From Sphingomonas sp. (GTDB lineage: Bacteria > Pseudomonadota > Alphaproteobacteria > Sphingomonadales > Sphingomonadaceae): a stretch of 44,252 nucleotides of DNA. The first letter of the stretch is position 1; every line of letters starts with the position of its first letter. The stretch covers positions 1 through 44,252 of the forward strand of contig JAIETY010000144.1 of the NCBI GenBank assembly GCA_019744885.1. The letters are read 5' to 3'. Of this stretch, positions 10,822 through 18,426 are shown one piece after another. The notes below the pieces were generated by a model. It was not told where the DNA came from, did no database searches, and saw nothing but the letters and a program-made list of their open reading frames with translations. The position numbers and the translations under genes are program-made.

Positions 10822-10915
10822 CGCGGCGAAGCCGCGCCGTCGGTCGCCGCTTGGGCGGCGCCGGTCGAGCCGCCAGCTTGTCTCGCTTTAGCTCTGCTAA
10901 ATCTCGGCTGGCGGC
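10822..10915. other. Two hairpins beside the left attachment site
   Basis: The gap after the gene ending at 10,779 holds two inverted repeats: CGCGGC (10822-10827) with GCCGCG (10831-10836), and a 9-bp pair GCCGCCAGC (10869-10877) with GCTGGCGGC (10907-10915). The second ends exactly where the tRNA-derived repeat starts. Before the island entered, this DNA lay directly downstream of the tRNA-Gly gene, so the hairpin may be the original terminator of that tRNA, now stranded. There is no clear T-run. Confidence 0.45.
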
Positions 10916-10960
10916 TGGAGCGGGCGAAGGGATTCGAACCCTCGACCCCGACCTTGGCAA
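10916..10960 (-). repeat. Left attachment site, tRNA-Gly 3' fragment
   Basis: This 45-bp segment is identical to 28,524-28,568, which is the anticodon-loop-to-CCA part of the intact tRNA-Gly on the minus strand. No 5' tRNA half adjoins it, so it is a remnant left by site-specific integration. Just beyond, TTGGCAAC (10954-10961) has an inverted partner GTTGCCAA (10995-11002), which could be part of the integrase core or an accessory site. Confidence 0.92.
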
Positions 10961-11091
10961 CTGGTTCCCGCGAATTTCGCCAGCGTTACCGGGCGTTGCC
11001 AAATTCACGCAAAACCACACGGTTTCAGAAGCTTGCTTTGCGAGCCGAGTCGCAAGCGCTACCCTGCGCTTTCCGGCGGTTTGCCGTCTGC

Positions 11092-11139
11092 TGCTTCCCC
11101 CCTGCTTCCCCGGCCATGCTGCACCTGCGTGGGGAAGCA
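11092..11139. repeat. Putative integrase arm site, left end
   Basis: Positions 11092-11114 are identical over 23 bp to 28427-28449 at the other end of the island. The segment contains two TGCTTCCCC units and is followed by the inverted unit GGGGAAGCA (11131-11139); the right-end copy has the same inverted unit. Paired repeats on each side of the attachment core are the usual layout of integrase arm-type binding sites. It lies between the att core and the integrase gene, so it could also affect integrase expression. Confidence 0.55.
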
Positions 11140-11214
11140 AAGGGCAAGCGCGTGGGCCACCGGAAGCAAGGGGCAACTTTGAGAGGAATGACAGATACCA
11201 GCAGGACCACACCT

Positions 11215-12507
11215 ATGACGAAATTGACCAAGCGCACCATCGACGCGCTCAAACCCGATCCCCGCCGTGACACCTTCCTGTGGGATGGTGAACTGCGCGG
11301 CTTTGGCGTCCGCGTGAAGCCAAGCGGCACCAAGACCTTCATGATCCAGTATCGCAATCTCGAAGGCCGAACGCGCCGCTGTGTCATCGGACAATACGGC
11401 GTGCTGACTGTCGAGCAGGCGCGCGACATGGCACAGAAGAAACTCGCCGCTGTGATCGACGGCGCGGACCCATCCGCTGAGCGCCACGCGATCCGGCAAG
11501 GCTTCACCGTCTCCGCCCTATGCGACTGGTATCTGACCGAGGCTGAGGCCGGGCGGTTGATCGGGCGCAACCGTCGTCCGATCAAGGCATCTTCCCTTTC
11601 CGGCGACCGCAGTCGGATCGCGCTGCACATCAAACCGCTGATCGGCAACCGCGTGGTCAGCCAGTTGAAACTGGCGGACATCGAACGCTTGCAAGGTGAC
11701 ATTGCCGCAGGTCGCACCGCGCGGGCGCGGAAGATTGGCAGAGGCGGACAGACGGCGGGTGGCATCGGGGTCGCTGCCCGCGCGATCAGCACGTTGCGCA
11801 GCTTGTTAAACCACGCCCGGCGTCTTGGGCTTATCGAGGTCAGCCCGGCGACGGGCGTGCGCATCATGGCTCCGCAAAAGCTGAAGCGATACCTGAGCGC
11901 AGGCGAAATCCGCCACCTTGGCAAAGTAATGACACAGATGGAGCGCGAGGGCGAACACCCGACCGGCCTCGCCGCGATCCGCGTCATGCTGCTCACCGGA
12001 TTTCGCCGGATGGAAGTGCTGGCGATGCGCAAGGAGTGGGTGCAACCCGACGACAACCTCGTCCGCTTTCCGGATACCAAGTCCGGCCCGCAAATCCGCG
12101 TGGCCGGTGACGCCGCGATGACTGTACTGGAGGCACAGGCTCTGCGTAGCCATTCGCACTACATTTTCCCGGCGGATTGGGGCGACGGCCACTTCATCGG
12201 CGTCGTCCGTGTCCTGCAGCGGGTCTGCATGCGGGCCGGCCTGGACGAGGTGACACCCCACACCCTGCGCCACAGCTTCGCCAGCATGGCGGCCGCACAG
12301 GGGTTCAGCGAGCTGACCATCTCAGGCCTCCTCGGTCACGCCCCGCGCGGTGTGACGCAGCGCTACGTGCATCTTGACACCGCCCTGATCATCGCAGCGG
12401 ATCAAGTGGCAGCGGAGATCGCTCGTTTGCTGGATGGCGGCGAACTGCGCAGCATGCGCGAGATCAAGCAGGCGCGGACTTTGGCGACGCTGCGGTCGGT
12501 GGCTTGA
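11215..12507 (+). CDS. Tyrosine site-specific integrase
   Basis: This is a P4-like/tyrosine recombinase that would insert and excise the island at tRNA-Gly. The N-terminal arm-binding domain of the DUF4102 type is visible (LTKRTIDALKP, LWDGELRGFGVRV, KTFMIQYR). The C-terminal catalytic domain shows the active-site set: Arg in LTGFRRMEVLAMR, HTLRHSF (H..R), GLLGHA (His) and the nucleophile Tyr in TQRYVHLD. I chose the ATG at 11215 because GCAGGA lies 8 bases upstream and the protein then begins as the family does. An ATG at 11188 is an alternative, with GAGAGG only one base away. The length is 430 residues with no break, so it is probably functional. Confidence 0.95.
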   Translation: MTKLTKRTIDALKPDPRRDTFLWDGELRGFGVRVKPSGTKTFMIQYRNLEGRTRRCVIGQYGVLTVEQARDMAQKKLAAVIDGADPSAERHAIRQGFTVSALCDWYLTEAEAGRLIGRNRRPIKASSLSGDRSRIALHIKPLIGNRVVSQLKLADIERLQGDIAAGRTARARKIGRGGQTAGGIGVAARAISTLRSLLNHARRLGLIEVSPATGVRIMAPQKLKRYLSAGEIRHLGKVMTQMEREGEHPTGLAAIRVMLLTGFRRMEVLAMRKEWVQPDDNLVRFPDTKSGPQIRVAGDAAMTVLEAQALRSHSHYIFPADWGDGHFIGVVRVLQRVCMRAGLDEVTPHTLRHSFASMAAAQGFSELTISGLLGHAPRGVTQRYVHLDTALIIAADQVAAEIARLLDGGELRSMREIKQARTLATLRSVA

Positions 12508-12896
12508 ATGGCCGCTATGACGCCTCGCCAGCGGCTCGCCCGAAAGCGGACAAGGTGTTCAAGAGACCCGGATGGCTGGGTTTGAGACAAATCAGTCATA
12601 CTCCAGCGATGGGCCAAATGGCAGGTTCCTTGCCAAAACACGGCAACCAGCCACGTCCAACCAGACAATAGGCTTCTGCCGCGTCTTACCATGATTTGAC
12701 CAAAGTCGGCGGGTGCCTTCCAGATGGCACCAATCTTGAAGTCGATGGCAGACAAGCTGCGTCGTGAAAGAAGTGGCCATTTCATTGCCCTAGTCGCCAA
12801 GGCGGATTCGTCGGTTGGCATCGCTCGAAATCACCCGTATAGAACGCGCGGGTCGGTCAGCGGTGCATCCGTTCAATGGGGCCAGGGGAAATTCTG
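12508..12896. other. Intergenic stretch without a convincing gene
   Basis: About 390 bp separates the integrase from the LysR-type gene. Frames on both strands are short and resemble nothing I recognise. The last bases carry a GGGGA ribosome-binding site 8 bases before the LysR ATG, so the LysR promoter must lie in this region. The base composition looks less GC-rich than in the neighbouring genes. Confidence 0.5.
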
Positions 12897-13778
12897 ATGG
12901 AAATGCAGCAGGTTCGCTATTTCACTGCGGTGGCGCGAACGCTCAATTTTACGCGCGCCGCAGAAGAGTGCAATGTCACCCAACCCGCTCTGACGCGGGC
13001 CATCAAGTAGCTTGAGTTTGAATTGGGCGGCGATCTTATCCGGCGCGAAGGGCGCAAGACGCATCTCACCGATCTTGGCAACAAGATGCTGCCGATATTG
13101 CGCCAATGCCATGAAGCGGCGCTGGCGGCGTCCGCTTTGGCCAAGGCTGTCAGCAAGGGCCAGATTTCCACGTTGACGATCGCGGTGGCGCGCTCGCTCG
13201 ACACCGCACTGATCATGGGCCCCTTGCAGGAACTCTATCCGGTTTTTCCCGGCACCCAGATCAAATTGAAGCGCGGCAATGCGATGGAAATTGCGGCTAT
13301 GCTGAAATCGGGCGAAGTCGATATTGCAATCGGCGGCCCTCTGAACGAGACGTGGGACCGGCTTGAGGCATGGCCGATGTTCAATGAATCGTTCGAACTG
13401 GTGGTTGGCTCCGGCCACGCCTTGGCCATGCTCAATTCTGTCGATCTTGATGTCGAACTGATCCGAGAGGAACAGTTTCTGCTGCTGAGCGGCGCCGATC
13501 TCACGGAATATGAACGGGAACGGCTTGGTACGGTTGGGGTCAATCTGGTCAATGCCCATGAGGTTGATTCAAGTCACGACATGGAAACTATGGTTGCAGC
13601 GGGTTTCGGCATCGCGGTTGCCCCTAATCATGCCTTGCGTTCGGCCCAGTTGCACAGGCTCAACCTCGCCGGATTGGATGTGGAACGCACCGTTGCGGTC
13701 TATACGGTGGCCGGACGACCGAAATCGCGCGAAACCTCGGCCTTGCTCAACTTGCTGCGCGGGAAGCAGTGGGGCTAG
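12897..13778 (+). pseudogene. LysR-family regulator with in-frame amber stop
   Basis: The frame encodes a standard LysR protein of 294 codons. The winged helix-turn-helix ([22 protein letters not shown], then [11 protein letters not shown]) is followed by an effector-binding domain with LTIAVARSLDTALI and SGEVDIAIGG. Codon 38 (13008-13010) is TAG; the reading frame continues in the conserved LEFELGGDL sequence, where family members normally have Gln (CAG), so one C-to-T change explains the stop. A GGGGA site precedes the ATG. As written, only the first 37 residues or an effector domain without its DNA-binding helix could be made. Its 3' end overlaps the convergent peroxiredoxin-like gene by 32 bp. 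Confidence 0.85.
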
Positions 13779-14475
13779 CCAGAACGGCCTCGGCTGCCAT
13801 CCGAAGGTCTTCGATTTCAAGCCGGCGGCGGTAATCAGGATCGACATGGCGTGCCGTGATTAAGCCGTTTTGCGCCACCACAAAGACCGATGGGATTGGC
13901 ATGATCCAGCCATCCTGATTCTGAAACTTGGGAATATCCAAACCCAATCCCGCGATCAGCGAAGCCATGGCGTCATCGACCCAGATCGCGAGATTGAGTG
14001 ACAGGGCGTAGCCATTGCCAATGTCGGTCAGGAACGGAAAATTCCCGCCCGATTCCTTCTTCATCGCTCTGGTGTGGAGTTGCGTTTCAGCCGATATTGC
14101 AACGATCTGAACCGGGGCGATTGCCTCTTCGATCCCAGACAAGCCGATTGCGTTGAGGCGGCAATAGGGACACCAATGCCCGCGCAGAAAAGTGATCACC
14201 ACTGGCGCCACCTCCAGCATCTGCTCAAGGCTGACCAACCGGCCCTGATCGTCGGGCAAGATGAAATCCGGCATCGGCTCACCAACCTGCGGCGCGCTGA
14301 TACCTGCCTTGGCCTGCTCTAGGCGGTGAATGAAATCATCGACCTGCTGGCAGTAAGCAGGTGAAAGCTCCTCCATCTTTTCGGCGACGAAGCGAAGCTT
14401 CTCGCCAAGTGTGCCGTAGAGGTTGCGCGCTTCTTCAAAGGTGCTTTCGAGAGCGGCTATCAGCGTTTCCGCCAT
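13747..14475 (-). CDS. Peroxiredoxin-like (AhpC/TSA) family protein
   Basis: The 242-residue protein has a helical N-terminal part (about residues 1-65) and then a thioredoxin-fold peroxiredoxin domain: GEPMPDFILPDDQGRLVSLEQML, VVITFLRGHWCPYCRLN containing a CxxC motif, and IVAISAE. This layout fits the peroxiredoxin-like proteins that reduce peroxides or act as thiol-disulfide oxidoreductases in the cytosol; the substrate is unknown. I chose the ATG at 14475 because AGGGA lies just upstream on the minus strand; the frame extends to 14529 without a better site. The gene is convergent with the broken LysR gene and divergent from the DUF302 operon. Confidence 0.85.
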   Translation of the reverse strand: MAETLIAALESTFEEARNLYGTLGEKLRFVAEKMEELSPAYCQQVDDFIHRLEQAKAGISAPQVGEPMPDFILPDDQGRLVSLEQMLEVAPVVITFLRGHWCPYCRLNAIGLSGIEEAIAPVQIVAISAETQLHTRAMKKESGGNFPFLTDIGNGYALSLNLAIWVDDAMASLIAGLGLDIPKFQNQDGWIMPIPSVFVVAQNGLITARHVDPDYRRRLEIEDLRMAAEAVLASPTASRAAS

Positions 14476-14682
14476 GTGTGTTTCCCTGCCCGTGCCCGTT
14501 GCCATCGTATCTCTGGCTATGCTGTTCAAGCAACCGTCTACAGCACCCGGCCGGAATCAAAAATGCCTCAAGGTTATGACAGTCATGTCGGAATGCGATT
14601 TCAGTTGCGGTTCCTGAACGGGCAAATGGCGGCGCGGGAACACAACCTCGCCCCAATTTCGCAACCGTAAAGGAACCCTGCT

Positions 14683-15183
14683 GTGAAAAAAATGCTGACT
14701 TCGCTGTGCGCCATCATGATGATCGCACCGACCGCCGTTTCCGCGCAGGCGCCAGAGCAGCCGGCTGCAACAACGATCGCGCCGACCGCTACCGCGCAAG
14801 GTGTTGTGCGGATCCGCAGCCTCTATGGCATCGATGAGACCCTGCGCCGGCTCAAGGCCGATATTGCGGACAAGGGCATACGGTTTTTCACCGAGATCGA
14901 CCAATCGCAGCTTGGCGCCAGCGCCGATATCGCCATTCGTCCGTCGCGCTTGATCTTGTTCGGTAATCCGCCGCTCGGAGTGCAATTCTTGTCGTCCAAC
15001 CCTTATTCGGGTCTCGATTGGCCAGTTCGGATGCTGATCCTTGAAGAAGCCGACGGCAGCGTCAGCGTGGCCTGGACCGAGTTCGGCTACATCGCCAACC
15101 GCTTCGGCATCAAGGACCGCGATGCGCAGTTCGCGATGGCCAATGCGGTCGCCACGTCGATCGCGTCGAGCGTCACCCGGTGA
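14683..15183 (+). CDS. Exported DUF302 domain protein
   Basis: The 166-residue protein starts with a clear signal peptide (MKKMLTSLCAIMMIAP followed by an AXA-type site near VSAQA). The mature part is one DUF302 domain: IRSLYGIDETLRRLKADIADKGIRFFTEIDQS, the strand LILFGNPPLG, and a C-terminal WTEFGYIANRFGI. DUF302 proteins are periplasmic or cytosolic single-domain proteins of unknown function. The start is the GTG at 14683, with AAAGGA 8 bases upstream; the ATG three codons later is too far from that site. Its stop overlaps the GTG of the YeeE/YedE gene (GTGA), so it is translationally coupled. Confidence 0.85.
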   Translation: MKKMLTSLCAIMMIAPTAVSAQAPEQPAATTIAPTATAQGVVRIRSLYGIDETLRRLKADIADKGIRFFTEIDQSQLGASADIAIRPSRLILFGNPPLGVQFLSSNPYSGLDWPVRMLILEEADGSVSVAWTEFGYIANRFGIKDRDAQFAMANAVATSIASSVTR

Positions 15184-16136
15184 CCATTCCGGTTGCCAGT
15201 GCGGCGTTTCTCCTGGCAGCCATATGCGCCGCGCTGATGGGCTTTGCCATCCAGCGCGGCGCAACCTGCATGGTCGCGGCGGTCAATGAAATTGTCCACG
15301 ACCGAAAGCCGAACCGGTTGTTGGCGATGGCGGAAACCTCGCTGTGGGTTGCCGGCGGGCTGCTCACCGCGCGCGCGCTTGGCGTGCTCCCGCAGTTTCC
15401 GGGCGGTTTTGCATTGACCGGCTGGACGCTGCTGGGCGGCGCGTTGCTGGGCGTAGGCGCGCAGATCAACCGCGCCTGCGTGTTCGGTTCGGTCGCCCAC
15501 ATTGGTTCGGGCAATATTGCTTACCTCACCAGTCCATTTGGCTTTTATGTTGGAGCGGTGACATTTGCCCCGCTCTTCGCGGCGATGCGGCCGGAACCGA
15601 TGGCAACGTTGGCACCTGCGTCGACCTTGCCGATGTGGCTGGCGCCGCTGTTTCTGGCCTATGCAGTGTGGCGACTGGTGACGATTTTTCGCGATCCGCG
15701 CCGGGAGGGTTTCCACTGGCGAACCGTCTGGCGGCCGCATGAAGCGACGATTTTCATCGGCATCAATTTCGTGATCCTCTTCGTGGTCGCGGGCGCCTGG
15801 GCTTACACCGATCTGTTCATTCAACTTGCGGCGGGCATGGCGCCGGCGGCGGTGGTGCAGAGCCTGCTGCTGCTCGCATTGCTGGTTGGCGCGTCGATCG
15901 GCGGCTGGACGGCCGGGGCGTTCAACTGGCGCTGGCCGAACTGGCGTTTGATGCTGCGGTGCTTCCTCGGCGGCATGTTGATGGGGTGGGGCAGCTTGCT
16001 GATCCCTGGCAGCAATGACGGGTTGATCCTGGTCGGCCTGCCCTTGCTGTGGAGCTATGCGTGGGTTGCCGTGCTGGTGATGTGCGTGACGATCTGGGCG
16101 GCGATCCTCGCCGAACGCCGATTTTTGCGGCCGTGA
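15180..16136 (+). CDS. YeeE/YedE family membrane transporter
   Basis: This is an integral membrane protein of 318 residues with about eight to nine hydrophobic segments. It shows the two cysteine-bearing half-repeats of the YeeE/YedE (sulf_transp) family: FAIQRGATCMVAA near the N-terminus and GVGAQINRACVFGSVAHIGSGN around residue 100. The region GGMLMGWGSLLIPGSNDGLILVGLP near the C-terminus is the matching second-half motif. Characterised relatives import thiosulfate or other small sulfur compounds, and some act with TusA-like or DUF302-like partners. The start is a GTG overlapping the DUF302 stop; the stop overlaps the GTG of the acyltransferase. The substrate is inferred only at family level. 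Confidence 0.85.
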   Translation: MTIPVASAAFLLAAICAALMGFAIQRGATCMVAAVNEIVHDRKPNRLLAMAETSLWVAGGLLTARALGVLPQFPGGFALTGWTLLGGALLGVGAQINRACVFGSVAHIGSGNIAYLTSPFGFYVGAVTFAPLFAAMRPEPMATLAPASTLPMWLAPLFLAYAVWRLVTIFRDPRREGFHWRTVWRPHEATIFIGINFVILFVVAGAWAYTDLFIQLAAGMAPAAVVQSLLLLALLVGASIGGWTAGAFNWRWPNWRLMLRCFLGGMLMGWGSLLIPGSNDGLILVGLPLLWSYAWVAVLVMCVTIWAAILAERRFLRP

Positions 16137-16891
16137 AGGATCATTCAAGGCGCAGTTTTGGCCGAGCGCGGGCTGCGGCGACGCTGACGGCGGCGGCCTG
16201 GCGTATACCGCCATGGATGATCAGCGCGGCTGCCGACCGTCGCAGCCATGAGCGCGCATTTTTCCGGGCGATCAATCGAGGCTTCGGCCTTTCGGTCGAA
16301 TGGCACGGCAGCATTTCCGCGCAGGCAGGTACCCTGTTTGTGATGAACCACATCAGCTGGGCCGACATCCCGGTCATGCTCTCGCTGCTCGATGCCGATT
16401 TTGTCGCTCGCGCTGACCTGCGGAACTGGCCGGTCATCGGCAGGTTGGCTCAGCGCCTTGGCCCGGTGTTCGTCGAGCGGCAGCGCAAGGGCAGCACTCA
16501 GGGGCAAGTCGAGGCGATCCGCGAACGGCTGGCGTCGGGGCGATCGGTAATCCTGTGTGCCGAGGGCACAACCTCGGATGGCAGCGGAATTCTGCCGTTC
16601 CGTACCAGCCTGTTCGCGGCGGCCGATGCAGCCATCGCGGTCCAACCCGTCATCCTCGCCTATCTCGCCCGTGATGGGACTGCTCTAACGCCGCAGCGCC
16701 GACGCGAAGTGGCCTGGATCGGCGATGATGACCTGGTTTCGGGCGCAGCGCGTCTGTCGCGGCAGATGACGCTGGCGCGCGCCGTTTTCTTGCCGCCTGC
16801 CCCAATGGAAAACGACCGCAAGACTCTAGCCGCGCGCGTTCGCCAGCAGATGCTGGAAGCCTATGCCGCCGCGACAAACCGATCCCGATAG
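16133..16891 (+). CDS. PlsC-type 1-acyl-glycerol-3-phosphate/lyso-lipid acyltransferase (OlsA-like)
   Basis: The 252-residue protein has the PlsC acyltransferase motifs: NHISWAD (HX4D, block I), GPVFVERQRKG (block II region) and CAEGTTSDG (block III). The enzyme would move an acyl chain from acyl-ACP or acyl-CoA to a lyso-lipid at the membrane. An OlsB-like gene lies directly opposite, and their 3' ends overlap by 31 bp, so lyso-ornithine lipid is a plausible acceptor (OlsA function); plain lysophosphatidate is the alternative. The start is a GTG that overlaps the YeeE/YedE stop, making it the third gene of a coupled operon. A longer upstream frame would run inside the transporter and is not used. 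Confidence 0.8.
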   Translation: MKDHSRRSFGRARAAATLTAAAWRIPPWMISAAADRRSHERAFFRAINRGFGLSVEWHGSISAQAGTLFVMNHISWADIPVMLSLLDADFVARADLRNWPVIGRLAQRLGPVFVERQRKGSTQGQVEAIRERLASGRSVILCAEGTTSDGSGILPFRTSLFAAADAAIAVQPVILAYLARDGTALTPQRRREVAWIGDDDLVSGAARLSRQMTLARAVFLPPAPMENDRKTLAARVRQQMLEAYAAATNRSR

Positions 16892-17673
16892 CGCTGCGCA
16901 ATGGCGCTGGTGGGCATCACGATGAACACATCGGTGGTGTTGAATTCATGGTCGACGACTGCGCCATCGCCAACCATCGCGCCGACCCTGAGATAGGCCT
17001 TGATCAGCGGCGGCAGCTTGCGCATCACTTGGCGCGGATCGTAGGAGCCGTGCGGCAATTGGGCCATTTCGACAAAGCGATCCTCCAACGCCCGAACTCT
17101 CAGGGCGGGCGGCGCGAGATGATGGTGGTGCAGATAGGATAGCGTATCGGCGTGCTGTGCAGGGTCGGTGCCGTGAAAGCTGCCGCAACCGAACATCATG
17201 CTGATCTGGTTGTCTTCAAGGTATTGGGCGATCCCGCGCCACAGCAGCTGAATGGTTGCGGCGTTGCGATAGCCAGCTGCAACGCAAGACCGGCCCAGTT
17301 CCAGCAATTCACCCGCTCCATCTGCAAGCGGGCTGAGGTCATATTCCCCGGCGCTGTAGAAGCCCGAGCGCTGCTGCGCGACACTTTGGCGCAGCAGGCG
17401 ATAGGTGCCCACCACCTGGAGCGTCCCAGCGCTGAAATCTTCCACCAGCAAGTGGTCACAAACCGCATCATAGGGATCAATGTCCAAGGCGCCGCTATGG
17501 AAAAGATTGGCCCCCAGCTCGCTGCGAAAGACATCCCAGCGCAATTTCTGTGCTGCTTCGATATCGGCGCTGTCTTGCGCCAAGCGGACAGCCAGTCCCG
17601 AGCCTGCCGCGTGCAGCATTGAGTCTCGCTCAAACATTTGCGTGCGATCCAGCGCGCCCATCATTTCATCCAT
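16861..17673 (-). CDS. olsB: OlsB-like L-ornithine N-alpha-acyltransferase
   Basis: OlsB transfers a 3-hydroxyacyl chain from ACP to ornithine, the first step of ornithine-lipid synthesis. The 270-residue protein has the GNAT-like hemolysin/OlsB pattern: VRLAQDSADIEAAQKLRWDVF, DIDPYDAVCDHLLVED, GTYRLLRQSVA, FYSAGEYDLSPL, LELGRSCVAAGYRN, MMFGCGSFHGTDP and a C-terminal PPLIKAYLRVGAMVGDGAVVDHEFNTTDVFI. Several start codons are possible within the first 20 residues; the first ATG is kept although its ribosome-binding site is weak. It is convergent with the PlsC-type gene, and a hairpin separates it from the cupin gene upstream on the same strand. Confidence 0.85.
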   Translation of the reverse strand: MDEMMGALDRTQMFERDSMLHAAGSGLAVRLAQDSADIEAAQKLRWDVFRSELGANLFHSGALDIDPYDAVCDHLLVEDFSAGTLQVVGTYRLLRQSVAQQRSGFYSAGEYDLSPLADGAGELLELGRSCVAAGYRNAATIQLLWRGIAQYLEDNQISMMFGCGSFHGTDPAQHADTLSYLHHHHLAPPALRVRALEDRFVEMAQLPHGSYDPRQVMRKLPPLIKAYLRVGAMVGDGAVVDHEFNTTDVFIVMPTSAIAQRYRDRFVAAA

Positions 17674-17687
17674 TTTTCAAAGAGCAA

Positions 17688-17722
17688 GCTGGCACCTTGC
17701 ATCAAGTTTGCAGGGTGCCAGC
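17688..17722 (-). terminator. Hairpin between cupin gene and olsB
   Basis: A 9-bp perfect inverted repeat (GCTGGCACC at 17688-17696, GGTGCCAGC at 17714-17722) lies in the 83-bp gap between the cupin gene and the olsB-like gene, both on the minus strand. Read in that direction it is followed by TTGCTCTTTG, so it may stop or attenuate cupin transcription before olsB. Confidence 0.5.
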
Positions 17723-17756
17723 AAGCCATTTTTATGCAGCGTCAAGACTATTTGTC

Positions 17757-18221
17757 TTACTGCATCGCGCTGCGGGTTTCCGCTTCATCATTGTGCACAT
17801 CCGAAGAGTACAGCACCGCCACGGTCGTGCCGGTGTTCTTCCACCAGTGGGTCACACCGTTGGTTTCTTTCGAAACCTCACCAGCGTTGTGCACGATCGG
17901 CACCTTGCAGGCCGAGCTGTATTCGGTGACCGAGCCGCTGGCGGTGAAGATCAGCGCCGGACGGTCCTTGTGGCTGTGCATCGGCACCACGCCGCCCGGT
18001 TGAAGCACCAGCATCCGCAGACGCAGACTGCGGCCCGCAACGCTGATCTCGGGGCCCAGATCGACCGTGCCGAGCACCGAATCGGTCACGTCCGAAGGCA
18101 TGGTCGCGGCACCCTTGAGCGGGTTGGCGCCTTCCTGGCCCATGGGGCACGAGCCAGCCAAAGCGGGAGTAGCCATGCCGGCCAAAGCAACCGCAGTCGC
18201 TACTGCAAAAATCTTCTTCAT
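17757..18221 (-). CDS. Exported cupin-domain protein
   Basis: The 154-residue protein begins with a signal peptide (MKKIFAVATAVALAGMATPALA, cleavage after ALA). The mature part is a small cupin barrel: LRMLVLQPGGVVPMHSHKDRPALIFTASGSVTEY carries the first cupin motif with HxH, and GVTHWWKNTGTTVAVLY the second. It would be periplasmic and metal-binding; the ligand is unknown. The ATG at 18221 is preceded by AGAAGGA on the minus strand and matches the signal-peptide start; the 15 residues of open frame upstream are not used. It is divergent from the 3-hydroxybutyrate dehydrogenase gene. Confidence 0.85.
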   Translation of the reverse strand: MKKIFAVATAVALAGMATPALAGSCPMGQEGANPLKGAATMPSDVTDSVLGTVDLGPEISVAGRSLRLRMLVLQPGGVVPMHSHKDRPALIFTASGSVTEYSSACKVPIVHNAGEVSKETNGVTHWWKNTGTTVAVLYSSDVHNDEAETRSAMQ

Positions 18222-18426
18222 GATTTTTCCTTCTGATAGAACAGGTTCGTCACCCAAATGAAGCAAGGGCAGCGATTATCTGTCCCCGGCGACGAGGCTA
18301 CCAATTAGGACTGAAAGGGTGGGGCAGCCATTCGCTTGTCGGCATGGCTTCGATGATCAAACGGCATTTCAGCCACCCGCCAACCATCGGCATATCCCGG
18401 TCATCGAACCACAAGGGAATATGTCC

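Noticed and set aside
12592..12780. 62-codon minus-strand frame between integrase and LysR gene
   Set aside because: I considered a transposase remnant, but no diagnostic motif or inverted repeat could be found.
12745..12897. 50-codon plus-strand frame whose TGA overlaps the LysR ATG
   Set aside because: The stop/start overlap looks like coupling, but there is no good ribosome-binding site and the peptide resembles nothing known; chance is more likely.
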